A stretch of DNA of 64,000 bases from Lachnoclostridium sp. An181 (GTDB lineage Bacteria; Bacillota; Clostridia; Lachnospirales; Lachnospiraceae): contig NZ_NFKJ01000016.1 in the NCBI RefSeq assembly GCF_002160325.1, positions 1 to 64,000 of the forward strand, given 5' to 3'. The position numbers were made by a program, and so were the translations under genes. Shown here piece by piece: positions 27,977 to 35,408 of this stretch. Below the pieces are notes generated by a model. That model was not told the DNA's origin. It saw only the letters and a program-made list of their open reading frames with translations, and did no database searches. The stretch's first letter is position 1; each line of letters opens with the position of its first letter.

Positions 27977-29302
27977 TTAAATATCCTGATCTACTGTTTT
28001 GGACACTTTCAGATATCTGTAAAGAGGATGTCCAATCGTCCTCATCACATGATCAGTCTGATGGAATACTTTCAGTTTCATCTTCGGCGCGGAACCCATC
28101 ACTGTGTTGGAACAGTCGGAACAGTTTCCGATGATGATATATTCTGCTTTATCTTTCTTAAACTGAAGATTGTTCTTTGCCTGTCCCGGACAAATACCCG
28201 GTCTTTCACACTTCAGAGCACCGTTTTTCATCTCCATTGCCTGTTTACATCTTGCCACGGAAACAACGGTACCATTCATTTTCTGACAGACATCTCTCAT
28301 TCTCTCCTCATCGCCGCCGCATGCGCATACGAGAAGTCCTACATTTGCTCCGTGCAGATCCGGAAATTCCATTGTGACGATAATGCCGCCTGTCGTCTTT
28401 GTGATCGGAGCTTCCAATGTTGTTGCCTTTCCAGTGAAAGGTCCCCCCATAATGATCTCTCCGTATACGCCGTCAATACCGCCGGCTCTCTCGATCAGCT
28501 CTCCAACGCTTGTCCCAACCGGAACATCCATGTAAACGTGAGGTTCATTTCCTCCGTTGAGCTTACCGATGACTGTAAGGTTTTTGCTGAAACAAGGTTT
28601 CTTCTCGTCAATTGCCTCTGCTACTCTTGCAAGCGTCTCCACATTGATAACGATTGAATTTGCAGCAAGCGGCAACTTCGTCGGATCCAGCTCAATGCCA
28701 AGGCACTCTCTTACTACTGCTCTTTCCTCTCCCATCGGATAAATGTCCGCCAGAAGGTGGATGGAAATAGCCGGCTCGTTCTTCAGAGCCTCTTTTAATA
28801 CTTTTACAGCCTTCCCATTTTTCTTTTTGATCGCAAAGATTGCTTTTCCGGCATTTGAGATTTCCATCACATATTTCACGCCGCGGATGACCTTGTCCGC
28901 CTCTTCCTCGATCTGCTGTATGTTGTGGCGAAGTCCCGGCTCACACTCAGCTGCATTGATAAGGATATATCCTCCTTGTAAATCTGTATCGATCTTCACC
29001 CCTGTCGGGAAACCAGCGCCGCCCATTCCTACAATACCGGCAGCTTTTACCATGTCTAATTTGCTGGCATCTTCCGGCACATTGATCGGAACAAATGTTT
29101 CTTTCTGCTCTTCATCCGGCTTGATAATGATGCGGTCCTCTTTTACTTCCTCGACCACGCCGTACACACTAGAGAAGATATTTGCTCCCAATCCTGTTGG
29201 CGTAGCGATCAAAGTACCTTTTTCTACGTTATCCCCTGCTTTTACAATCGGCTCGCAAGGCGCACCGACATGCTGTCTCAATAGGATCTGTATACTTCCC
29301 AT
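27977..29302 (-). CDS. prdC: Proline reductase electron-transfer protein PrdC
   Basis: A 441-residue RnfC-like protein that is thought to pass electrons from NADH (via Rnf or a flavin) to proline reductase. RnfC-type features are the N-terminal HVGAPCEPIVKAGDNV, the FMN/NADH region GIVGMGGAGFPTGVK and the SLBB-type segment near 265. A C-terminal cysteine cluster (CACGG, CERPGICPGQ, CSDCSN) could bind metal or a cluster. Some clostridial PrdC proteins carry selenocysteine in the first motif; here that codon is TGC (Cys16). Start at 29302 follows AAGGAG. Confidence 0.9.
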   Translation of the reverse strand: MGSIQILLRQHVGAPCEPIVKAGDNVEKGTLIATPTGLGANIFSSVYGVVEEVKEDRIIIKPDEEQKETFVPINVPEDASKLDMVKAAGIVGMGGAGFPTGVKIDTDLQGGYILINAAECEPGLRHNIQQIEEEADKVIRGVKYVMEISNAGKAIFAIKKKNGKAVKVLKEALKNEPAISIHLLADIYPMGEERAVVRECLGIELDPTKLPLAANSIVINVETLARVAEAIDEKKPCFSKNLTVIGKLNGGNEPHVYMDVPVGTSVGELIERAGGIDGVYGEIIMGGPFTGKATTLEAPITKTTGGIIVTMEFPDLHGANVGLLVCACGGDEERMRDVCQKMNGTVVSVARCKQAMEMKNGALKCERPGICPGQAKNNLQFKKDKAEYIIIGNCSDCSNTVMGSAPKMKLKVFHQTDHVMRTIGHPLYRYLKVSKTVDQDI

Positions 29303-29324
29303 GACAACCATCTCCTTTTTTTCT

Positions 29325-29345
29325 TTTATAGTTTTTTTCTATAAA
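29325..29345. promoter_or_regulatory. Predicted selenium-regulon operator A (prdC)
   Basis: TTTATAG-N7-CTATAAA, with perfect 7-bp arms and containing T-N11-A, about 23 bases upstream of the prdC ATG and downstream of tRNA-Sec. Same arm sequence and spacing as sites at 29746, 34458 and 40491. A separate palindrome TCCGT-T-ACGGA lies at 29349-29359. Confidence 0.6.
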
Positions 29346-29396
29346 TATTCCGTTACGGATTATTTCAGGATTGTTAGTTTTTTATTTAACATTTTT

Positions 29397-29494
29397 TGGC
29401 GGAGGCATGTGGGAATCGAACCCACCCAGGACGCTCTTAACGCCCAACACTGGTTTTGAAGACCAGGAGGCACACCAGTTGCCCATCTACCCCC
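29397..29494 (-). tRNA. selC: Selenocysteine tRNA (anticodon UCA)
   Basis: A 98-base tRNA-Sec including an encoded CCA. The anticodon arm CTGGT-CT-TCA-AA-ACCAG gives UCA. The long acceptor (GGGGGTA pairing with ATGCCTCC, with G-U pairs and a mismatch at the eighth pair), a long D stem and a long variable arm (GGGCGTTAAGAGCGTCC) are all typical of bacterial tRNA-Sec. It lies between divergent proline racemase and prdC, on the prdC strand, with its own promoter. Confidence 0.97.
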
Positions 29495-29515
29495 ATGCTG
29501 TTTTTGCGCTCCCTA

Positions 29516-29544
29516 ACTTTAGCACATGTTTTCCGCGATTTCAA
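29516..29544 (-). promoter_or_regulatory. tRNA-Sec promoter
   Basis: Minus strand TTGAAA, 17-bp spacer, TAAAGT; the tRNA 5' end is about 22 bases downstream of the -10. It may also read through into prdC. Confidence 0.8.
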
Positions 29545-29561
29545 GACATTTTCCGCGATTT
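29529..29561. repeat. 20-bp-phased direct repeat over the tRNA-Sec promoter
   Basis: TTTTCCGCGATTT occurs at 29529-29541 and 29549-29561, exactly 20 bp apart (about two helical turns). One copy covers the -35 and one lies upstream. It looks like a tandem binding site for a regulator; the protein is unknown. Confidence 0.5.
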
Positions 29562-29745
29562 TTAATTTATTTCATTTTAGCAAAAATATATTGACTTTTC
29601 AAGGTATTCCAGGGATAATGAAAATTGAAGAATGAACTGGATACTAGAATGCGTTCTATGCGTTATTATTTTGACATTCTTGCACATCATATTATCGGAA
29701 AAAGACATCCGGGAATGTATGCTCCTTGATGCTTTTCATAAAATT

Positions 29746-29766
29746 TTTATAGATATACTCTATAAA
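29746..29766. promoter_or_regulatory. Predicted selenium-regulon operator B (proline racemase)
   Basis: TTTATAG-N7-CTATAAA with arms that extend to 8 bp (TTTATAGA / TCTATAAA). It lies 40 bases upstream of the proline racemase ATG. A possible TTGATG - 18 bp - TAGATA promoter would place its -10 inside the palindrome. Confidence 0.65.
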
Positions 29767-29805
29767 TAAATATTATTTTCTTTATTTTTTAAGGAGGGAT
29801 TGGAT

Positions 29806-30834
29806 ATGGCACTTAATCCAAAATTAAATCTGGATGCTTATGAGGCATCTTTCAAAGCAATCGACACACACACAGTGGGGGAATTTACCCGCGTACTTTT
29901 CTCCGGATTCCCAAAACTGGAAGGAAATACTCCTATTGAACGTAAACATTATCTTCAGGAGCACTATGACAAGTATCGTCAGGCCCTGATGTTTGAGCCT
30001 CGCGGACATCACGACATGTTCGGAGCTTACATCACAGAGCCTATCAGCCCCGAAGCTGATTTTGCCGTATTCTTCATGGATACAGGAGAATACCTGAACA
30101 TGTGCGGACACGGAACGATCGGCTCTGCCACAGCAATCATTGAAAGTGGACTTATCGAGGCAAAAGAACCTTATACAGAGCTCACTTTGGAAGCGCCGGC
30201 AGGACTTATCAAAGTAAAGGCTGCTGTGAAAAACGGCAAAGTTGAGAGTGTGACACTTACCAACGTTCCTGCTTTTCTTTACAAAGAAAATTTAAAGACT
30301 GTGATCGACGGAAAGGAAATCACTTATGACATTTCCTTTGGCGGAAGTTTCTTTGCTCTTTGCGATATTACACAGTTAGGATGGGAAGTAACACCGAAAA
30401 CTATTCCTATGCTGACTGAATTCGGTATGAAACTGATTGAAAATGCAAACAAAGAAAACAAAATCCAGCATCCTGAACTGGATATCACATCCGTAGACCT
30501 TGCTGAACTGTACTGCCCAACAACAAGTGAAGGATGCGACATGAGAAACGTCGTAATCTTTGGAGATAACATGGCTGACCGTTCTCCGTGCGGAACAGGT
30601 ACAAGTGCAAAAGTTGCCACTTTGTACAAGAGAGGAAAACTTCAGCTGAACCAGCCATTTGTATATGAAAGTTTCATTGGTTCCAAATTTACAGGAGTTC
30701 CGATCGCTGAGACAAAAGTAGGCGAATTTGATGCCGTTATTCCTCAGATTACCGGAAGCGCTTATGTAACCGGCGAGGCAACTTATGTGATCGATGGCGA
30801 TGACCCATTGAAATACGGTTTCCAGGTAGGCTAA
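29806..30834 (+). CDS. prdF: Proline racemase PrdF
   Basis: A 342-residue PLP-independent racemase that converts L-proline to D-proline, the substrate of PrdAB. The two catalytic cysteines are in NMCGHGTIGSA and SPCGTGTSAK. The ATG at 29806 is chosen because GGAGGG is seven bases upstream; a TTG two codons earlier lies against the SD. It is divergent from tRNA-Sec and prdC. 4-hydroxyproline epimerases share the fold, but the setting argues for proline racemase. Confidence 0.93.
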   Translation: MALNPKLNLDAYEASFKAIDTHTVGEFTRVLFSGFPKLEGNTPIERKHYLQEHYDKYRQALMFEPRGHHDMFGAYITEPISPEADFAVFFMDTGEYLNMCGHGTIGSATAIIESGLIEAKEPYTELTLEAPAGLIKVKAAVKNGKVESVTLTNVPAFLYKENLKTVIDGKEITYDISFGGSFFALCDITQLGWEVTPKTIPMLTEFGMKLIENANKENKIQHPELDITSVDLAELYCPTTSEGCDMRNVVIFGDNMADRSPCGTGTSAKVATLYKRGKLQLNQPFVYESFIGSKFTGVPIAETKVGEFDAVIPQITGSAYVTGEATYVIDGDDPLKYGFQVG

Positions 30835-30877
30835 TTTTTCTTAATATCTATTATTTAGCACAATAAAGTTGTAAAAA

Positions 30878-30906
30878 AAGCGGATTGAAAAATCCGCTTT
30901 TTCTTT
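30878..30906 (+). terminator. Terminator after proline racemase
   Basis: AAGCGGATT-GAAA-AATCCGCTT followed by TTTCTTTAT, about 45 bases after the stop of prdF and upstream of the TetR gene. Confidence 0.85.
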
Positions 30907-30944
30907 ATATAATAAATTTTAATATCAACAAGGGAGTGAGCGCA

Positions 30945-31532
30945 TTGCCAAGAAAGAAACCTACAACAAAGACAAAAATTGTAAAGGCTGCCTGGAATCT
31001 CTTTTACAAAAAGGGATACGACCAGACTACGATCGAGGATATCATAAGTGCCTCAAAAACCTCAAAAGGTTCCTTTTATCATTATTTCAAGGGGAAAGAT
31101 GCTCTTCTTAGCACTCTTTCTTATCTGTTTGATGAAAAATACGAAGAACTATATGAGGTCGTAGACCCCGCAATGCCCGCTTACGATAAATTACTTTTAT
31201 TGAATAAAGAATTGTTTGAAATGATACAGACAAGTGTAGACCGAAAGCTGTTGGCCTACCTCTATTCTTCCCAGCTTATCACAAAGGATAAGCGGTCTCT
31301 GCTCGACAAAAAGAGACTTTATTTCCGCTGGATTACCGATATTATGGAAGAAGCTCTGGAAAACGGTGAGTTCAAAAATACAAGCTCAACAGATGAATTG
31401 GTCCGTATCTACGCAATGTTTGAACGGGCCTTAATTTATGACTGGGCATTGCAAAAAGGAAATTATTCCCTTCCGGAGTACAGCCAGAAACTTTTGCCCC
31501 ATGTTCTCAACACATTTAAGGCAGGAATATAA
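30945..31532 (+). CDS. TetR-family transcriptional regulator
   Basis: A 195-residue TetR-type regulator. The HTH is at about 23-48 (TIEDIISASKTSKGSFYHYF), and the C-terminal ligand domain is not recognisable. The TTG at 30945 follows GGGAG by eight bases and removes a poorly coding 20-residue extension. It sits directly downstream of prdF across a terminator. Target unknown; no palindrome matching operator A-D was found before it. Confidence 0.85.
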   Translation: MPRKKPTTKTKIVKAAWNLFYKKGYDQTTIEDIISASKTSKGSFYHYFKGKDALLSTLSYLFDEKYEELYEVVDPAMPAYDKLLLLNKELFEMIQTSVDRKLLAYLYSSQLITKDKRSLLDKKRLYFRWITDIMEEALENGEFKNTSSTDELVRIYAMFERALIYDWALQKGNYSLPEYSQKLLPHVLNTFKAGI

Positions 31533-31595
31533 AAAGCCCCCCTGCACATAAAATCCGCTTATAGCGGAATCATGTGCAGGGGGAATTCTTTTTTT
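31531..31595. terminator. Shared terminator of TetR gene and selenium operon
   Basis: A long hairpin with CCCCCTGCACAT / ATGTGCAGGGGG arms and an inner CCGCTTATAGCGG. T-runs occur on both sides (TTCTTTTTTT on plus, GCTTTTTATA on minus), so it can end both convergent units. Confidence 0.85.
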
Positions 31596-31604
31596 CAGCA
31601 AACT

Positions 31605-31844
31605 TCAGACAAGACACTCATGAATCTGCTCTTCCTCAATACCGATATCTTTCATCAATTCTTCAATCGCTTTTCTGTCTTCAAGTCCTGTACACCAGGC
31701 AAGTCCACAGCCTGCAGAAATTGCTCTTGGAACCGGAATCAACCGCCCAGGAACCTGTTTCTCTTTGCATGCCTTTTCCATGGCCATGGCATCTGCAGTG
31801 GTGTGGAACGTGACAACTAATTTCATTTCTTTTTTTCTCATCAT
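31605..31844 (-). CDS. DUF3343 small putative Se/S carrier protein
   Basis: A 79-residue DUF3343-type protein, with the pair of cysteines in AGCGLAWCTG near residue 45 that are characteristic of this family and are suited to carry a sulfur or selenium atom. It overlaps the preceding TusA-like gene by four bases (ATGA). It is last in the desulfurase-transporter-TusA unit, consistent with a role in selenium delivery. The mechanism is inferred from context. Confidence 0.75.
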   Translation of the reverse strand: MMRKKEMKLVVTFHTTADAMAMEKACKEKQVPGRLIPVPRAISAGCGLAWCTGLEDRKAIEELMKDIGIEEEQIHECLV

Positions 31845-32044
31845 TCAATCACAATTTCAAATTCAGAGCCTTTTGCCGTAGTAACGGTCTTTCTTCCGTG
31901 AGTCTTTGCAAATTTTTCCACATTTGTCTTTTGATGCGGCTCACTGACCAGAACTTTTACCGGACCTTTTGTCTCTTTTAACGCCTCTGCTGTCATCATC
32001 AAAGGCTCCGGGCAGGAAAGGCCTCTTGCATCTACTTCCTTCAT
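31841..32044 (-). CDS. TusA-like sulfurtransferase / selenium carrier
   Basis: A 67-residue TusA/SirA-fold protein with the signature LSCPEPLM; Cys11 would carry a persulfide or perselenide. In this setting, between YedE and DUF3343, it probably takes selenium from transport or from the desulfurase. It is distinct from the TusA domain in YedF at 39858-40460. Confidence 0.85.
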   Translation of the reverse strand: MKEVDARGLSCPEPLMMTAEALKETKGPVKVLVSEPHQKTNVEKFAKTHGRKTVTTAKGSEFEIVIE

Positions 32045-32096
32045 TCTTTTACCTTCTTTCCAAGCTTATCACATTTTTCTCTCAAAATCTACGGTT

Positions 32097-33203
32097 TTAT
32101 TTTGCTGTTTTCCTTTTATTGCAGACAGCAATTACAAACAACAAAACGATACAGATGATGACCGCTGCTTTTCCTGCAGTTCCAGGTCCTCCTGCCACTG
32201 CCGGGGCGTCCGCTGTGGCAGCTGCTGCTGCGGATGCTGCAAGACCAAAATTATGTGCTGCGGCAGCTCCCGCGAACATACCTAACACCGTCACAGCTGC
32301 ATCCTGGGATCCCTGGCCGGCAAGCACAAGCTGCCTTAATGGGCATCCCCCGGCAAGCACAGCAGCAAAACCAACCACATACATTCCAAGAATGTTCCAC
32401 AGATGCTGTGCGTGCGCAATCGGCTGTCCTGTAAATCCGATATGGAAATTTCCTGTAGCTACATTGTATATGAGCATCACCACAAAGAGTCCTGCGATGA
32501 CAGAAATCAGATCAAAACTTCTCACCAGAATCATGTCGCGTATTCCTCCGGCAAAACACATTCTTGATTTCTGTGCCACAACTCCAAATAGAATCCCCCC
32601 GATCAACGATGCAATGATCGGCGCGTGCATACTGCCCGGACCTGTTTTACTTGTCGCCAGCAGGGCCACTCCTCCCACTGTGACAAAGCTTAAAATAAAG
32701 ATGCCAAGCATAAGCGCAGGAGCAACCGTACCGCTTATTTTATTTGTCTCGTAAGCTCTGGAAAGGCTGAAACCTCTTTTGAGGAAAAAGGCCCCCGTAC
32801 CCACGCCTGCAGCAAATCCAATGAGTGCGACCCATGCATTCAAGTCTCCGGCTGACATTCGAAGTACCATTCGCAGCGGGCATCCCAAAAATACAAGAGA
32901 CCCAATCATGATCATCATACCGAGAAGAAAACGGATCATCGGCGAAGAACCTGCGGATGACCGGTATTCTTTTGTAGCCACTGCAATCCCGAATGCTCCC
33001 AGCACGATTCCGATCGTCTCCGGACGGACATACTGTACAGTTTCTGTCGTATGTAACTTCAGCGCTCCTGCGGTATCCCGCAGAAAGCACGCAATACAAA
33101 AAGCCATGTTTGCAGGATTTCCCAGCTTTGCAAGGACTGCTGCGATTATTCCGCAGATGGCTCCCGCAAGCAACAATTTTTTCTTTGAGTCTGTAAAATT
33201 CAA
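32097..33203 (-). CDS. yedE: YedE-family putative selenium transporter
   Basis: A 368-residue YeeE/YedE membrane protein with about ten hydrophobic segments. It shows the two hallmark GCPLR motifs (FLGCPLRMVLR near 106 and AGGCPLRQLV near 287) plus MCFAGG, whose cysteines are thought to relay sulfur or selenium across the membrane. Translation starts at TTG 33203 with GGAGG seven bases upstream. The family is linked to selenium use by its association with selD and yedF; the transported species is not established. An Ala-rich C-terminal stretch precedes the last helix. Confidence 0.88.
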   Translation of the reverse strand: MNFTDSKKKLLLAGAICGIIAAVLAKLGNPANMAFCIACFLRDTAGALKLHTTETVQYVRPETIGIVLGAFGIAVATKEYRSSAGSSPMIRFLLGMMIMIGSLVFLGCPLRMVLRMSAGDLNAWVALIGFAAGVGTGAFFLKRGFSLSRAYETNKISGTVAPALMLGIFILSFVTVGGVALLATSKTGPGSMHAPIIASLIGGILFGVVAQKSRMCFAGGIRDMILVRSFDLISVIAGLFVVMLIYNVATGNFHIGFTGQPIAHAQHLWNILGMYVVGFAAVLAGGCPLRQLVLAGQGSQDAAVTVLGMFAGAAAAHNFGLAASAAAAATADAPAVAGGPGTAGKAAVIICIVLLFVIAVCNKRKTAK

Positions 33204-33237
33204 AACTATTCCTCCTCATCTCTCATTTCCAATATTC

Positions 33238-34383
33238 TCATTCTACTGCCAACTCTTCAATCGCCTTGACGGCTGTCCCCACCTCTTCCTCGGTATTAAA
33301 GTGTGAAAAACTAAAACGTACAGCCCCCTGCTCCACTGTCCCAAGTGCCCGGTGCATAAGAGGCGCACAGTGCGCTCCCGGTCTTGTAGAAATCCCATAC
33401 GTCACAAGCAATTCATCACTCACCTCCGAAGAATCATAATCGCGGATATTGAGCGCCACGATCGGGCATCTCTTTTTTGTGTCAAAGTCTCCGTAAATTT
33501 TTACGCCCGGAATCTCTTTCACCCCGTTGTAAAACTTCCACATCAGATGCAGCTCCCTCTCCCGGATATTCTCCATCCCTGTTTTCTTTATGTATGCAAG
33601 CGCTGCATTCAATCCGGCGATTCCATGGCCATTGAGAGTCCCCGCCTCCAATGCAGTCGGCATTTGGGACGGATGGTTTGGATTGTAAGTGTCAACACCG
33701 CTGCCGCCGCTTTTCAGGGGAGGAAGAATGATCCCTTCCCTCACATAGATGCCGCCTGTCCCCTGCGGCCCCAGCAAAGACTTGTGCCCGGTGAAACAAA
33801 GGATATCAATATGAGCGGCCTGTACATCAATCGGATACACTCCGGCTGTCTGCGATGCATCCACAATAAAGCGAATCCCATGTCTCTTTGCAGTCTCCCC
33901 TATTTTTTCCACAGGCACAAGATTTCCCGTCAGGTTGGAGCCGTGAGTGCACACGATCACCTTCGTATTTGCCCTTATCTCTTCTTCCACATCTTCCAAG
34001 CGGATATTTCCCTTTTTGTCCGCCCGGATGATAGTCACCTCCACTCCCTGTTCTTTTAAGGCATAAATGGGTCTTAACACAGAATTGTGCTCCAGCATTG
34101 TGGTTATAACATGATCACCTGGATTTAGGCTCCCTTTTATCGCAATATTCAAACTCTCCGTAGAATTTGGCGTAAACGCAATCTGCTTTGGTCCTTCCGC
34201 ATGAAAAAGTTCAGCCAGCCTTTCTCTTGTTTCATAAATGATCCTCGCTGCGCCAAGTGCGGCTTCCCCTGCTCCTCTCCCTGCATTCCCAAGGGAGGTC
34301 ATGGCCTCCACCACAGCATTGATCACTTCTTTTGGTTTTTGCATTGTCGTAGCAGCATTATCCATATAAATCATAACATTCAC
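33238..34383 (-). CDS. Cysteine desulfurase / selenocysteine lyase-like enzyme
   Basis: A 381-residue class V aminotransferase. It begins YMDNAATTMQKPKEV, has the PLP lysine in TGHKSLLGPQG (near 210) and the catalytic cysteine in RPGAHCAPLMHRALG (near 340). It can liberate S or Se from cysteine or selenocysteine and would supply selenide for SelD. It starts at GTG 34383 (SD AGGAG six bases upstream) or at the ATG 34374. It has its own promoter, with operator C upstream. This is not the iron-sulfur IscS, which would have iscU near. Confidence 0.88.
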   Translation of the reverse strand: MNVMIYMDNAATTMQKPKEVINAVVEAMTSLGNAGRGAGEAALGAARIIYETRERLAELFHAEGPKQIAFTPNSTESLNIAIKGSLNPGDHVITTMLEHNSVLRPIYALKEQGVEVTIIRADKKGNIRLEDVEEEIRANTKVIVCTHGSNLTGNLVPVEKIGETAKRHGIRFIVDASQTAGVYPIDVQAAHIDILCFTGHKSLLGPQGTGGIYVREGIILPPLKSGGSGVDTYNPNHPSQMPTALEAGTLNGHGIAGLNAALAYIKKTGMENIRERELHLMWKFYNGVKEIPGVKIYGDFDTKKRCPIVALNIRDYDSSEVSDELLVTYGISTRPGAHCAPLMHRALGTVEQGAVRFSFSHFNTEEEVGTAVKAIEELAVE

Positions 34384-34401
34384 AATCCTCTCCTGTACTC
34401 C

Positions 34402-34430
34402 ATTATATAATTACAGATTTTCACTGTCTA
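34402..34430 (-). promoter_or_regulatory. Promoter of the desulfurase-yedE operon
   Basis: Minus strand TAGACA, 17-bp spacer, TATAAT, about 20 bases before the start codon. Operator C is centred near -73 relative to the expected start, the normal place for a LysR-type activator. Confidence 0.75.
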
Positions 34431-34457
34431 ATTGCGCTTTCCAATAAAAGGGGGTGG

Positions 34458-34478
34458 TTTATAGATATTTTCTATAAA
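34458..34478. promoter_or_regulatory. Predicted selenium-regulon operator C (desulfurase operon)
   Basis: TTTATAG-N7-CTATAAA, embedded in a longer inverted repeat (AAAAGGGG ... GGTTTATAGA / TCTATAAACC ... CCCCTTTT, 34445-34490). It can also act as an RNA hairpin at the 3' end of the LysR gene. One element may thus serve as both operator and partial terminator. Confidence 0.6.
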
Positions 34479-34490
34479 CCTCCCCTTTTA

Positions 34491-35408
34491 CTATTTCTTC
34501 TTTGCACTTAATCCGTATATTTCCTTGACAACTTTTATAAATCGTTCCGACGCTCTGGAAAGCCGAAATTCTCTATTGTACAAAATGTTGATGTTCCTGC
34601 CGCCGTTTTCTTTTGGAAACGGGAACACCAGCACTTTTTTGTCTCTCTCCTCCTCCTCGACTGCAAGTCTGGAGATAAACGAGATTCCAACCCCATTTCG
34701 CACGGACTGCTTGATCGTCTCCTGGTTTTCCATACTGGCCACAATAGAGAGCGCCTCCGGCTGAATTCCAATCTTCTTCAGCTGCTTTTCCACCTCTTTG
34801 CGGGTTCCCGATCCTTCCTCCCTCATGATGACCGGCTCTTCGCTCACCCAGGAGTAGTTTCCTTCCTGCTTTTGTAACTCAGAAAACTTTTCATTGTTTG
34901 CTGTAATAATGACTAGCTCGTCCTGGTAAAACGGAATATATCTGCAGTACTTTTTTTCCAGCACAGTTCCCGTAAATCCAATATCCACGCCGTGATTTGC
35001 AACCCATTCCACCACCTTGGCACTGTCCATCTGCATAATCTTGAACTGCTCCTTCGGATATTTTTTAGAAAATGTTTTTAAAATCCCCGGCAGAAGATAT
35101 TGGGACGGTATCGTGGATGCGGCGATGGTGATACAGTGCCTTTTTTCTTCTTCAGACTCTGCAAAAATTTCTTCTATTTTTTTCTCTATCTCCACCATCT
35201 GCCTTGCATACCCAAGCAATGTCCTTCCCTCCTCGGAAAGCCGCACTTCCTTTGTATTTCTGACAAACAGTTTTGTGTTCAGCTCCCGCTCAAGCGCTGC
35301 GATATGGGCACTCACTGTAGGCTGTGTCAAATACATCTCTTTTGCTGCCCCGGAAAAACTCTTTCCCTCTGCAACAAGTACAAATGCTTCCAATTGTTTT
35401 AAATTCAT
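34491..35408 (-). CDS. LysR-family regulator of the selenium locus
   Basis: A 305-residue LysR-type regulator of the CysB/CbbR-like sort. HTH at about 15-40 (SFSGAAKEMYLTQPTVSAHIAALE), effector-binding domain 90-300. Its ATG overlaps the selB stop (ATGA), so it is made with the Sec machinery. This matches a group of LysR regulators known to travel with selenium genes. The four T-N11-A palindromes in this locus are its most likely targets; the effector might be a selenium or sulfur compound. Direct evidence is lacking. Confidence 0.88.
   Translation of the reverse strand: MNLKQLEAFVLVAEGKSFSGAAKEMYLTQPTVSAHIAALERELNTKLFVRNTKEVRLSEEGRTLLGYARQMVEIEKKIEEIFAESEEEKRHCITIAASTIPSQYLLPGILKTFSKKYPKEQFKIMQMDSAKVVEWVANHGVDIGFTGTVLEKKYCRYIPFYQDELVIITANNEKFSELQKQEGNYSWVSEEPVIMREEGSGTRKEVEKQLKKIGIQPEALSIVASMENQETIKQSVRNGVGISFISRLAVEEEERDKKVLVFPFPKENGGRNINILYNREFRLSRASERFIKVVKEIYGLSAKKK

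Noticed and set aside
29349-29359. TCCGT-T-ACGGA palindrome as a separate operator of prdC
   Set aside because: It is short, occurs once, and lies next to the better supported operator A; recorded but not counted as a feature.
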